Positions 37,539-47,047 of a stretch of DNA of 64,000 nucleotides are shown piece after piece. The stretch comes from Desulforamulus profundi (GTDB lineage: Bacteria > Bacillota_B > Desulfotomaculia > Desulfotomaculales > Desulfotomaculaceae), in the NCBI RefSeq assembly GCF_002607855.1, contig NZ_AWQQ01000027.1:1-64000 (forward strand). Direction: 5' to 3'. A program made the translations under genes and the position numbers. Below the pieces are notes generated by a model. That model saw nothing but the letters and a program-made list of their open reading frames with translations. It made no database searches and was not told where the DNA came from. The stretch's first letter is position 1. Every line of letters begins with the position of its first letter.

Positions 37539-37579
37539 TTGCCACTATCATTATATCATAAGGTGGCTTGTCCGGCAAC
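37539..37579 (-). promoter_or_regulatory. Promoter of eam with nested inverted repeats
   Basis: On the minus strand TTGCCG and TATAAT lie 17 bases apart. Around them are two nested inverted repeats: GTTGCC ... GGCAAC (outer) and GCCAC ... GTGGC (inner, flanking the -10). This would suit a repressor such as the adjacent BusR-like protein. That assignment is inference. Confidence 0.6.
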
Positions 37580-37620
37580 AAGTAAAAGGATACCCTAAAA
37601 CTTATACTTTCTGATATAGC

Positions 37621-37650
37621 AAAAAAGCGCTGCAGTGCAGCGCCTTTTTT
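37621..37650. terminator. Terminator between busR-like gene and eam promoter
   Basis: AAAAAAGGCGCTGC/GCAGCGC with T6 on both sides. It ends the regulator gene, so eam must have its own promoter. Confidence 0.92.
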
Positions 37651-38259
37651 ATACTCTGACCAATCCTTCCCTGGCAGCGGGATCCAACCGTCCGTAAATG
37701 GTTAAAATATCGCCATCTTGAATCCGGCTGTCCGGGGCCGGGTCGAAAATATCTTCCTGCCCCTTCCGCTGGATGGCCAGCACCTTCCTGTTGTGCAGCT
37801 TGCTCTCGGCCAGGGTTTGTCCCACCAGAGGAGAATCGGGCAATACCTTCCATTCTTCAATTCTATACAGCTTGGCTTCCAGGTGGATGGTATGTTCCAT
37901 TAATTCTTCCATCAACCTGGAAATTTCGTGATTTAGCTGGTCTCTTTCCTTTACTAATTGATGTAGTCTTTCATGAATACCCGCCAGCACCCTCCGCTGA
38001 TCAAAGTCATCCAAATACTTGCGGGCAACCTCTGAGGACTTTACCACCACTCCCACGCCGGGAGCCACCTCAACAATGCCGACTTCCTGCAGCAGCGTTA
38101 AAGCACGTCGAATGGTTTCCGGAGAAACATTATATTTCCCTGCCAGGTTGAACGGCCAAAGACTTTCTGACCTTCCTGGTATTCACCCCGTACAATTCGA
38201 TCCGCCAGGTCCGCGGCAATGGTTATATATCTTGCTAAATGCACCTCGGTGTTTGGCAA
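37649..38259 (-). CDS. BusR-like transcription regulator (GntR helix-turn-helix plus RCK_C), one apparent frameshift
   Basis: 203 residues after correction. Residues 5-75 are a GntR-type winged helix (ADLADRIVRGEYQEGQKVFG, YNVSPETIRRALTLLQEVGI). Residues 85-125 form a coiled coil. Residues 135-203 are an RCK_C/TrkA-C domain (LPDSPLVGQTLAESKLHNRKVLAIQRKG ... DGDILTIYGR). BusR of lactic streptococci has the same order and represses glycine betaine uptake when bound to c-di-AMP. The frame breaks at 38146-38147, where one C on the coding strand restores GRSTLAGKYNVSPET. The TTG at 38259 lies after GGAGGGG. Its neighbour eam carries a c-di-AMP riboswitch, so both may read the same messenger. Confidence 0.82.
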
Positions 38260-38373
38260 AACAAAACCCCTCCAGAAAAGATAAATCTAAATATGTATTA
38301 TAACCTTGAAATAAAAAATAAAAAAGATATTAAATAACATTTTGCAATAATTTCAATTAATGAATTTGTAAAA

Positions 38374-38421
38374 AGGCAAAACCGTGACGCCGGGATTTAT
38401 TTCGCAGCATCACGGTTTAAA
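38374..38421 (-). terminator. Terminator of the peptide transporter operon
   Basis: AAACCGTGA and TCACGGTTT enclose a 28-base loop on the minus strand, followed by TGCCTTTTT. Confidence 0.75.
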
Positions 38422-38424
38422 CAA

Positions 38425-39357
38425 TCATAAGGATTCTTCAATAAGCTCTCTAACATTCATAAACGGAATCTCAATTTTCGGTTCCATGTGCAGCAACGGT
38501 CTTCTTACCACAAAATCCAGGTGACAGCCGCATTTATTAATACCCAGGCCATAGCTGTCTCCAAGGGCAAAATGGACTGTGCCGGCAGCCTTCTCATCCA
38601 CCGAAATGTTGCCCACCATTGTGGTAATAGCCGGGTTTAACCCGATGGCAAACTCCCCGATGGTCTTGATGGCCTCCGGGAACCCCTGAATGTATTCCCT
38701 GAATTCCTTGGAACAGTCTATTAGTTTCCCCCCGCTAAACTCCAGTCTTACAGGTTTGGACGGAATCCAGGAGCGGGTAACGGTACCGTCCACCACGATA
38801 ACCCCGTTAAAAGTCTCCTCCACGGGGCAGGTATAGATTTCACCGTCGGGCATTTGAGAGATGCTGCCGTTTTTACTGAGCCCGCCGGCATCCAGCCACC
38901 GCCTTCCTTCCGTTGAGAAACTGATATTCGTACCCTGTTCGGAAGTAATTTTAAATCTTCTGGCCCGGTGCATTTTTTTCCTGAGCTCGGCAATGTCTGC
39001 CGCCAGTTTGGGGTAATCTGTATCCCCCCAGAAATCATCTTGCAGGTACTCCTCTGCCCAGTCAAAGAGTGAGAGCGTTTTGTAGCCCCTGTCCCAGAAG
39101 TAGTTGCGTAATTGCTTGCAAATACTGTACCCATCCTTGGCAGGATGATAAAGTTCTATGACGTGGCTGTAATTGCCGTTGATCATTTCCAATACTGAAA
39201 CGTCCCTGGTTGCGTCCAGCATTTGTACCGGAAAGGGCAAAATCTGTGCTATTTTTTCAGCAATATCTCTGTTGAATTGATAGGCCACCAGAACACCGGT
39301 GACCGGTTCCCGACCGGTTGACAGGGCGTCGATCAGGTTTTGTTTTACTTTGTTCAT
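38425..39357 (-). CDS. Aminopeptidase of the M29/AmpS-like type
   Basis: 310 residues. The C-terminal half has the pattern of M29 and NicX-like metallopeptidases: PDGEIYTCPVEETFNGVIVVDG, GEFAIGLNPAI, DEKAAGTVHFALGDSYGLGIN and CGCHLDFVV. The Glu, His and Asp residues fit a two-metal site. The N-terminal half is less conserved. It overlaps the end of dppF by four bases and is the last gene of the peptide transporter operon. It likely trims imported peptides in the cytoplasm. A role on an unusual amide or ring substrate, as in NicX, cannot be excluded. Confidence 0.75.
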   Translation of the reverse strand: MNKVKQNLIDALSTGREPVTGVLVAYQFNRDIAEKIAQILPFPVQMLDATRDVSVLEMINGNYSHVIELYHPAKDGYSICKQLRNYFWDRGYKTLSLFDWAEEYLQDDFWGDTDYPKLAADIAELRKKMHRARRFKITSEQGTNISFSTEGRRWLDAGGLSKNGSISQMPDGEIYTCPVEETFNGVIVVDGTVTRSWIPSKPVRLEFSGGKLIDCSKEFREYIQGFPEAIKTIGEFAIGLNPAITTMVGNISVDEKAAGTVHFALGDSYGLGINKCGCHLDFVVRRPLLHMEPKIEIPFMNVRELIEESL

Positions 39358-40202
39358 CTTCCTAATGATTTACCTCCGTGCAGGCCACAATTTGTTTCCC
39401 TCTTGATTCTGGGTACAGCGTCAATGAGAGCCCTGGTATAAGGATGCCGGGGATCATGAAGAACATTTTCCACGGGTCCCATTTCAACGATTTTTCCCAG
39501 GTACATCACAGCCACCCGGTGACACAGGTAGTTCACCACAGATAAGTTATGAGAAATGAAGATATAGGTCAAACCCAGGTCAGCCTGCAACTCCGACAGT
39601 AAATTCAACACCTGGGCCTGTACCGAAACATCCAGCGCCGATGTGGGCTCATCCAGGATCAACAGCTCCGGGTCGGTGGTAAGTGCCCTGGCCAGGGAAA
39701 TACGCTGCCTCTGACCCCCGCTGAAGGCATGGGGATACCTGTCCAGATGCTGGGCCGACAGCCCTACCTTCTCCAGAAGATACAGGGCTTTGTCCCTCAT
39801 CTCGCCCTTTGTCCAACGCCCCAGGACAGCCATTGGCTCGGTAAGGATCTGTTCCACCTTCATGCGGGGATTTAACGAAGAATAGGGGTCCTGGAAAATC
39901 ATCTGCATGCGTGAACGCAAAGGCCTCAGTTGTTTTTCAGGCAGGCAGGTAATATCCGTTCCCCCCAGAATAATGCGTCCTTCGGTGGGGTCCTCCAGTT
40001 TGGTAATTAGATTGGCCAAAGTGCTTTTGCCGCAGCCTGACTCCCCTACCAACCCCAGGGTTTCCCCCTTAACCAGTTTCAGGTCAATCCCGTCAACGGC
40101 TTTGATGATCTTTTCTTGCCGCCCCCAGAAATCTTCTTTGACTGTAAAATGCTTCTTCAGATTATAAAGTTCGAGAATATATTCCATCTGTGCATCCTCC
40201 AA
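39354..40202 (-). CDS. Peptide ABC transporter ATPase (DppF/OppF-like)
   Basis: 282 residues. Walker A GLVGESGCGKSTLANLI, signature FSGGQRQRISLARAL, Walker B ELLILDEPTSALD and the switch His in YIFISHNLSVV. It pairs with the DppD-like ATPase upstream to power import of peptides. It is shorter than most relatives and lacks the usual C-terminal cysteine region. The downstream gene begins at once, so the truncation looks real and not a read error. RBS and overlap show a tight operon. Confidence 0.9.
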   Translation of the reverse strand: MEDAQMEYILELYNLKKHFTVKEDFWGRQEKIIKAVDGIDLKLVKGETLGLVGESGCGKSTLANLITKLEDPTEGRIILGGTDITCLPEKQLRPLRSRMQMIFQDPYSSLNPRMKVEQILTEPMAVLGRWTKGEMRDKALYLLEKVGLSAQHLDRYPHAFSGGQRQRISLARALTTDPELLILDEPTSALDVSVQAQVLNLLSELQADLGLTYIFISHNLSVVNYLCHRVAVMYLGKIVEMGPVENVLHDPRHPYTRALIDAVPRIKRETNCGLHGGKSLGR

Positions 40203-40208
40203 CTGAAC

Positions 40209-41171
40209 TCAGGTCCAGCACGCTACCTTGTGATTGCCGTTAACACATACCAATTGCGGTTTTTGTGCAAGGCAAATATCTTTTTTTACTGAACACCTGT
40301 CATTAAACCGGCATCCCGAAATTCGGGCAAAAACATCCGGCACTGAACCCGGTATGGATGCCAGTTTCTTACGGTAACCCGGTGTAAGCTCAGGCACCGT
40401 CTCTAACAGCGCCCTGGTGTAGGGGTGACGGGGAGACAGCAGGGTCTCATTAACATCCCCTATTTCCACAATTTCCCCGGCATACATCACAGCCACCCGG
40501 GCGCAGATTTGGGCCACCACCCCCAGGTCATGGGTGATCAGTAAAACAGAGGCGCCTGCCTGCATGGTAGCCTCCTTGATTAACCGGAGAACCTGGGCCT
40601 GGATGGTTACGTCCAGCGCGGTTGTGGGTTCGTCCGCTATTAAAAGGCCGGGCCCGCAGGACAAGGCCCCGGCAATCATGACCCGCTGGCGCATTCCACC
40701 GCTCAGTTGATGGGGGTAGCTGGCAAAGGTCCTCGCCGGGTCGGGAATTTGTACCCTGCCCAGCATATCCAGGGCATGTTCTTTGGCCTCCCTTTTGGAG
40801 ATGTTATTATGGGCAAGAATGACATCCATGATCTGCTTGCCGATGGTGAAAGCCGGGTTTAAGCTGGTCATTGGTTCCTGAAAAATCATGGAGATGTCTT
40901 TGCCCCGTATCTTCCTCATTTCCTGCGGCGTTTTGTCAATGAGGTTTTGCTCCTTGAAGCAGATACTCCCGCCGGATATGCCCCCTTTACCGCCGGGCAG
41001 CAGTTGCAATATGGAAAGGGCGGTCACGGATTTTCCCGACCCGGATTCGCCCACCAGACCCAGCACCTCGCCGGGTTTAATATCGAATGATACACCGTGC
41101 AGGACCCGGGCCGTCTTTCTGCCCGTGGGCAAATCCACAGTTAAATTTTTAACAGATAGAAGTGCAGTCAT
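40209..41171 (-). CDS. Peptide ABC transporter ATPase (DppD/OppD-like)
   Basis: 320 residues. ATG at 41171 with GGGAG upstream. Walker A GLVGESGSGKSVTALSIL, signature LSGGMRQRVMIAGAL, Walker B LLIADEPTTALD, and at the end the cysteine motif CRFNDRCSVKKDIC plus a later Cys that may hold an iron-sulfur cluster, as in other DppD proteins. In the sequence as given it is read through from dppC as one 607-codon frame. Loss of one A at 41191-41196 explains this, as restoring it gives dppC a stop (AAA AAA TAA) 16 bases before this ATG. Confidence 0.88.
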   Translation of the reverse strand: MTALLSVKNLTVDLPTGRKTARVLHGVSFDIKPGEVLGLVGESGSGKSVTALSILQLLPGGKGGISGGSICFKEQNLIDKTPQEMRKIRGKDISMIFQEPMTSLNPAFTIGKQIMDVILAHNNISKREAKEHALDMLGRVQIPDPARTFASYPHQLSGGMRQRVMIAGALSCGPGLLIADEPTTALDVTIQAQVLRLIKEATMQAGASVLLITHDLGVVAQICARVAVMYAGEIVEIGDVNETLLSPRHPYTRALLETVPELTPGYRKKLASIPGSVPDVFARISGCRFNDRCSVKKDICLAQKPQLVCVNGNHKVACWT

Positions 41172-41187
41172 TTTGATCGCTCCCGGC

Positions 41188-42032
41188 TTATTTTTTGATC
41201 TGGGATCCAGGATATCCCTGACACCGTCTCCCAGAAGGTTAAATCCCATTACCGTAATGAAAATGGACAGGCCGGGAAATGTTGCATACCACCATTGGTC
41301 CAGGATATATGTGCGGGCCGTGTTGATCATGGCCCCCCACTCGGGGGCCGGAGGCTGCGCGCCGAGCCCGATGAAACTCAGTGAAGCCGCAATGAGGATG
41401 GCTTCTCCGATCCCCAGGGTTACCTGTATTAAGACGGGGGAGGTGCAGTTCGGAAGAATATGCTTACAAATAACCCAACCGGTGGAAGAGCCAAAGGAGC
41501 GGGCAGCCTTAACATATTGTTTTTCCTTTAAGGAAAGGACTTGACCTCTGACCAGCCGCACGTAGACCGGAATCTTCACCAGCGAAACAGCCAGCATGGC
41601 ATTAAACAGACTTGGTCCCAGGGCAGCCGCCAGGGCCATGGCCAGTACCAGGGAGGGAAAGGAAAGAATAACATCCATGATCCCCATGGCAATTTGGTCG
41701 GTCCTGCCGCCGATGTATCCCACCGTACTGCCAAGGGCTGTCCCCACCAGCGCGGCCACCAGCACAATGGATATGCCGACCCCCAGCGAGTACCTGCTGC
41801 CGTAAATAATACGGCTGAAGATGTCCCTGCCCATCTCATCGGTGCCAAAAAAATGGCCAGCGCCGGGGGCTTTGAGTTTTTCGGTCATATTAATGGCAAC
41901 CGGATCATGGGTGGCCAGAACCGGGGCGAGAATTGCAACCGCTGCCATCAGAAAGACAATACAGCATCCTACCAACGTTAACGGGTTTTTCATGAGAACA
42001 TACCGGTAAAACTCCAACTTGCCTGACGGCAT
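41188..42032 (-). CDS. Peptide ABC transporter permease (DppC-like), stop lost by apparent one-base deletion
   Basis: 281 residues after correction. Membrane permease with an N-terminal cytoplasmic piece (VLMKNPLTLVGCCIVFLMAAVAIL), the DppC mark GTDEMGRDIFSRIIYGSRYSL, six membrane segments, and the ATPase contact loop KAARSFGSSTGWVICKHILPNC. It normally ends soon after LLGDGVRDILDPR, as here. Adding one A to the A6 run creates the stop. Without it the protein would be a permease-ATPase fusion, which I think unlikely. The start follows dppB closely. Confidence 0.85.
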
Positions 42033-42034
42033 GC

Positions 42035-43051
42035 TTACCCCACCTCCCGTATCTGTGGATCCAGTAATTTATACAGGAGATCAACCAGCAAGTTTATCAT
42101 TACATAGCAAAAGGCAACCACCAGGGTAAAGCCCATAATGGCCGGAAAGTCCAGAAAACTTACCGAGTCCACTACATACTTGCCCATACCCGGCCAGGCA
42201 AAAATTGTTTCCGTGATAATGGCGCCGCCCAGCAGTTCGCCAAAAATCAGACCGGCCACCGTTACCGTGGGGAGCAAGGCGTTCTTCAAGGCATACTGGT
42301 AGATGATTTTGTACCTTGGAATACCGTTGGCCTTGGCAGTGCGAATATAGTCCTGTTCTAAAACCTCCACCATGCTGGCCCGCACCTGCCGGGCAATAAT
42401 GGCCAGTTGAATGTAGGCCAGGCAGCAGGCGGGCAGCATGATGTGGTGCAGGGCGTTGAAAAACACCGTGAAATCCCTGGCCAGCAGGCTGTCCAGCAAA
42501 TACATGCCGGTGACCGCAGGGGGCGGGGTAAGAAAAACGTCAATCCTGCCCGCTGCCGGAAATAGTTGCAGGTGTTTATAAAAAAGCAGCAGCACCATCA
42601 GACCGGACCAAAATAATGGGGTTGAAACCCCCAGCAGGGCCACCAATCTGCTCAGGTGATCGGCTATTTTGTCTCGTTTGACAGCAGCCAGAACCCCCAG
42701 GGGAATACCCATCAGCAGGGTAATGATCATGCTTACCAGCGTCAGCTCCAGAGTGGCGGGAAAAAAAGTTTTCAATTCCTTGACAACCGGCTGCTGGGTT
42801 CTGATGGAAAGGCCCAGATCTCCCTGGGATAAATTTTTCATGTACTGCAGGTACTGGACGTATACCGGCCGGTCCAATCCCATCTCGGCCCGCATCCGGT
42901 TCAGGGTTTCCTCGCTGGCCCGCTGACCGATTAACATCCTGGCAGGGTCACCGGGTATCATATGCGAGATGATGAAAGTAAAAAGAGTTACGCCAAACAG
43001 CACAAACAGGAGACGGGGTATCCTTTTAAATAAATACTGTAGTAAAAACAT
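42035..43051 (-). CDS. Peptide ABC transporter permease (DppB-like)
   Basis: 338 residues, about six membrane segments. Start FKRIPRLLFVLFGVTLFTFIISHMIPGDPARML is the conserved DppB opening. The ATPase contact loop is EQDYIRTAKANGIPRYKIIYQYALKNALLPTVT. It forms the channel with DppC. The stop lies two bases before dppC. Second gene of the operon after the binding protein. Confidence 0.92.
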   Translation of the reverse strand: MFLLQYLFKRIPRLLFVLFGVTLFTFIISHMIPGDPARMLIGQRASEETLNRMRAEMGLDRPVYVQYLQYMKNLSQGDLGLSIRTQQPVVKELKTFFPATLELTLVSMIITLLMGIPLGVLAAVKRDKIADHLSRLVALLGVSTPLFWSGLMVLLLFYKHLQLFPAAGRIDVFLTPPPAVTGMYLLDSLLARDFTVFFNALHHIMLPACCLAYIQLAIIARQVRASMVEVLEQDYIRTAKANGIPRYKIIYQYALKNALLPTVTVAGLIFGELLGGAIITETIFAWPGMGKYVVDSVSFLDFPAIMGFTLVVAFCYVMINLLVDLLYKLLDPQIREVG

Positions 43052-43115
43052 ATGATTTAACTCCCATAGGGATTTTGCGGGGCCACCGGAGCGGCTCCCG
43101 CAAACCCTTTTATTG

Positions 43116-44688
43116 TTACTTCTTCATACCCTCGAAGTTATACATGCTTTCCAGCATGGGGTTGTACACATAGCCTTCAATGTTTTTGCGCATGGGTAAC
43201 AGAGTATTGTTTTGGAATAACAGTATATAGGGAGCTTCTTCCATCACGATGTCCTGGGCCTGCCGGTACAGCTCGGTGCGTTTCTTCTGGTCGCTGATGC
43301 GGGCCGCTTCCCTTAGGAGTTGGTCAACTTGATCATTTTTATAGAAGGCCCGGTTGCCGGCCAAGCCGTGGTTGTTGGAGTCAAACCAGTAATTCATAAA
43401 CATGTGCGGGTCAGCATAGTCGGGACTCCAAACACCAAGGCAGATATCAAAATCAGCGCGGTCCACCTTGTCTCTCAGCGTTGCCCAGGCAAGTTTTTCC
43501 AACTCCACCTTGACCCCTATCTTGGAGAGGTTGTCCTGAATGGTCAGGGCCTCCTGCTCCCACCAGCTTATAGTCGGAGTACAGCAGCTTTAAGGTAAAG
43601 CCCTGGGGATAGCCTGCCTCTGCCAGAAGCTGTTTGGCCTTGTCCAAATCCAACTTATACTGCTTTACGTTGGGATCGTGACCCCATAACCCCTGGGGAA
43701 TCGGCCCTTTAACCTGGGTGGCGTTTCCCTGCATCACACCCTTGATCATTCCGTCATAGTCAACCGCATAGTTGAGAGCCTGGCGGACTTTACTGTTATC
43801 AAGGGGCTTTTTCTTGTTGTTAAGATAGACATAGTTCACCAGCAGGCTGGGGTTTTCCAGAATTTTAATATCCTGGTTGCCCTCCAACGGTTCCAACTGG
43901 TCCACCGGGATTCCCTCAGCAATGTCAATATCACCGTTTTCCAACTGCAGCCGCTGGGCGGACGGGTCTTTGACAATCTTCGTCAGAATGGTTTTGAGGG
44001 CCGGTTGACCTCCCCAGTAATTGTCCACTGCCGCCAGCTTCAGGTGTTGTTCCCGGTTCCACTCAACCAATTGATAGGGTCCGCTGCCCATGGTGTGTTC
44101 CCCCAGCCAGCCGGAAGCCATGTCCCCGTCCTTTTCGTGCTCAATTACCTTGGGGTTGATAATGCTGCCGGCGTTGGTAGCCAGTGTGTAAAGGAACGGC
44201 GGAAAGGCCTCTTTAAGCGTGAATTTTACAGTGTTGTCATCCACCACATCAACCGAGGCCAGTGTGGGAAAATAATCAGCCGGGCCTTTCGCCATTTTCA
44301 GCACCCTGTCAAAGGAGAACTTTACGGCCTGGGCATTTAAGGGTGAACCATCGTGGAACTTGATGTCTTTCCGCAGTGTAAAGGTCCACTCTTTGCCGTC
44401 CGGCGACACCTGCCATGACTCGGCCGCCATGGGTTCCACTTCCGTACTTCCCTTGCCGTTTTCGGTTTTGTATTTCACAAGCCTGTCATAACAGGGGTAG
44501 GTGATTTTCCATGAAGCGTTGTCCATCGAGACAGCCGGGTCAAGGGTGGCCAGGTCCATGGCCATCCCGATAATCAGGGTGTCGGAGGGAGATTTAGAGA
44601 CATTCTGCTTTTTTTCTTCCCCTCCGCCGCCGCAGCCGCTGACCAGCAAAGCGAGCAGCGCCAGCAATACCGGTAATAACCTTTTCAT
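43116..44688 (-). CDS. Peptide-binding lipoprotein (DppA/OppA-like), one apparent frameshift
   Basis: About 523 residues. Lipoprotein signal LLPVLLALLALLVSGCGGGG with the lipid Cys, then the family-5 solute-binding fold (DTLIIGMAMDLATLDPAVS, WTFTLRKDIKFHDGSPLNA). The C-terminal part has LAWATLRDKVDRADFDICLGVWSPDYADPH. Frames change near 43558-43567. Unlike the other breaks in this window, this one needs one base removed (or two added), which would give KL-W(W)EQEALTIQDNL. It captures peptides for DppBCDF. It is the first gene of the transporter, downstream of the XRE-cupin regulator. Confidence 0.85.
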
Positions 44689-44775
44689 CTTCTTTCCTCC
44701 TCATCAAATACTAAATGATTAATTAGCTGGTTAAAAATTCTTTTTGCAATCACCTCCAGATTGACTTGGTTTTTA

Positions 44776-45348
44776 TTAAAACGTAGGAGGTGTCATGGCC
44801 CAGATCCCGACGGCCTCCTCATTACCCGGGTTATAAAAACGGTGCGGTATGTTGCTGTCAAAATAAATACTGTCACCCTGGTTAAGGATATAAAGCTCTT
44901 CCCCTATGCGGACCGCAATGGTGCCTTGAATGACAACCCCGCACTCCTCGCCGGCATGGCTTAGCAATTCTCCGTGGTTATGGCCGGGCTTGAGTGTAAT
45001 CATCATGAACTCGATCTTTCGATTCAGGTCAGGCGACAGGAACCGGTAGACCACATTGCTGTTGGGTGTTTCCAGCTTTTTTTGATTTTCTTGTTTTACC
45101 ACAACCACACTTTTGTTTTCCACCTGTTCCAGCAGATAAAAAAGTGGGATGTTAAGGGCTTTGGTTATCTTCCAAAGGGTGTCCAGGGAAGGCTGCACCG
45201 TCCCCCTTTCCACCTGGCTTAACAGGCCGGCGGAAATACCCGCCTCCCTGGCAAGTTCTTGCAGCGTCTTTTGTTTTTCCTTTCTTAATTCGCGAATCTT
45301 AAACCCCAATGATATATAAAGAAGATTTTGTTCATGATTAACGGGCAT
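44776..45348 (-). CDS. XRE-cupin transcription regulator
   Basis: 190 residues. Helix-turn-helix of the XRE type (IRELRKEKQKTLQELAREAGISAGLLSQVERG) at 15-70, then a cupin domain (about 110-188: LKPGHNHGELLSHAGEECGVVIQGTIAVRIG, GDSIYFDSNIPHRFYNPG). Proteins of this layout (PuuR, SutR type) sense a small ligand in the cupin. It lies 87 bases upstream of the binding-protein gene on the same strand, so it is a likely regulator of the peptide operon. The ligand is unknown. Confidence 0.87.
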   Translation of the reverse strand: MPVNHEQNLLYISLGFKIRELRKEKQKTLQELAREAGISAGLLSQVERGTVQPSLDTLWKITKALNIPLFYLLEQVENKSVVVVKQENQKKLETPNSNVVYRFLSPDLNRKIEFMMITLKPGHNHGELLSHAGEECGVVIQGTIAVRIGEELYILNQGDSIYFDSNIPHRFYNPGNEEAVGIWAMTPPTF

Positions 45349-45449
45349 TGTCCCACCTCAAATTACAGGTTATAATCTTTTGGTTTTGACCAACATTTAA
45401 CGCTTTTACTCTGACTTGAAAATTTTTAATATTTATAAAACTAAAATGT

Positions 45450-45484
45450 ATAAAAAAGGCGCTATTGATAAATAGCACCTTTGC
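45450..45484 (-). terminator. Terminator of the hydrogenase maturation operon
   Basis: AAAGGTGCTATT-TATC-AATAGCGCCTTT followed by TTTATA on the minus strand, about 85 bases after hydG. Confidence 0.9.
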
Positions 45485-45568
45485 TGACCCACTTCTTTGT
45501 CAAGTCTAGTTCAATATTAGCACGATTTTGCTTGCTTTTCAATATTTACCAACCAAGTATACAGGATT

Positions 45569-47037
45569 TTAGAAATATAGATCCCGCTCACCGGCTTCGA
45601 TTTGTTTCAGTCTGTCTTCGGTGATCTTGCGAATATGCGGGTTGCCGATCTCATCCAGGTGCCGGCGGATGGTTTCTTCCCCGACCTCCCTGGTTTCAGG
45701 GGAAGCATAGTCCATTAAGTATTCTTTAAAGGTCAGGATGGCGTTGGGCTGGCAGACGTTTTGAATTTCGCCGCTCTTGGCCAGGGCCATGAACCGGTCG
45801 CCGGTGCGTCCTTTGCGGTAGCAGGCGGTGCAGTAGCTGGGCAGCCAGCCGGACTTGCAGACATTGCGCAGCACCTCGTCGGGACTCCGGTGATCATCCA
45901 CGTAAAATTGTGGGGCATCTTCTTCGCCAGCGTCACAATTGGCACCTCCGCCGGCAATGCACTGTTTGCGCTCTGATTCTTTTTTGTAGCCGCCCACGCC
46001 GGTACAGGAACCGGCGGAAATTTGAGAAATACCGTAATTTAACAGCATATCCCGGTATTCAGGTCGCTCACGGGTGGAAATAATCATACCGGTATAGGGA
46101 ACAGCCAGGCGAATAATGGCAACCAGCTTCATAAATTGCTCATCATTGACCAAATAGGGGAAGTTGTCGTAATCCACTCCCCGGGCCGGGCGCAGCCGCG
46201 GCACGGAAATCGTGTGCGGTCCCACACCAAAGCGTTCTTCCAGATGCAGGGCGTGCATCATGAGCCCATGACTTCAAATTTGTAATCATAGAGGCCAAAC
46301 AGAGCGCCGAAACCCACGTCGTCGATGCCGGCCAGCATGGCCCTGTCATGGGCGGTGGTGTGCCAGTCATAATCGGCCTTGGGTCCGCTGGGATGCATTT
46401 TTTTGTAGGTTTCCCGGTGGTAGGTTTCCTGGAACAGAATGTAGGTACCGATGCCGGCCTCCTTCAGTTTTTTGTAATTTTCAACGGTGGTGGCGGCAAT
46501 GTTGATGTTGCAGCGGCGGATGCTGCCATTGTCAAATTTGATACTGTAAATGGTCTTCAGGCACTCCAGCACATACTCGATGGGACACTCGCCGGGATGT
46601 TCCCCTGCCTCTACCGCCAATCTTTTGTGTCCCAGGGATTCCAGCACTTTTACCTCTTCCGCCACTTCCGCCTGGGTCAGCTTGCGCCGCTTAAATTTGT
46701 TATCCCGGCGGTAACCGCAGTAGACGCAGTTGTTGACACAATGGTCGCTGATATACAGGGGGGCAAAGAGCACCAGGCGCTTGCCGTAAATCTTCAGCTT
46801 GATTTCACTGGCCACCCGGTACATCAGGTCCAGCAGTTCCTGGTCCTCGTTTTGCAGTAAAATGGCCACTTCTTCGGGGGTTAACCCCTTGGCCTGCCTG
46901 GCCTTTTCAATGATCTCCCGTACCCTGGCCGGTGACGCTTGTTTGGCTTCCTCCAGCAAACGGTTAATTTCCCCTTCATTAATAAAGTCGGCCGGTTCCC
47001 ACTGGTTATTGTAGATCTCCGCCTTGTTCACTGCCAT
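45569..47037 (-). CDS. hydG: [FeFe]-hydrogenase maturase HydG, one apparent frameshift
   Basis: About 489 residues after correction. A radical SAM tyrosine lyase. It splits tyrosine to p-cresol and dehydroglycine and yields the CO and CN ligands on iron for the H-cluster. The radical SAM motif is CVNNCVYCGYRRDN. The C-terminal motif SYCTACYRKGRTG binds the second cluster that carries the special iron. The break near 46264 is mended by one C, giving FEVMGLMMHALHLEE. ThiH is a relative, but the C-terminal cysteines mark HydG. Last gene of the operon, 10 bases after hydE. Confidence 0.93.
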
Positions 47038-47047
47038 TCCGATAACC

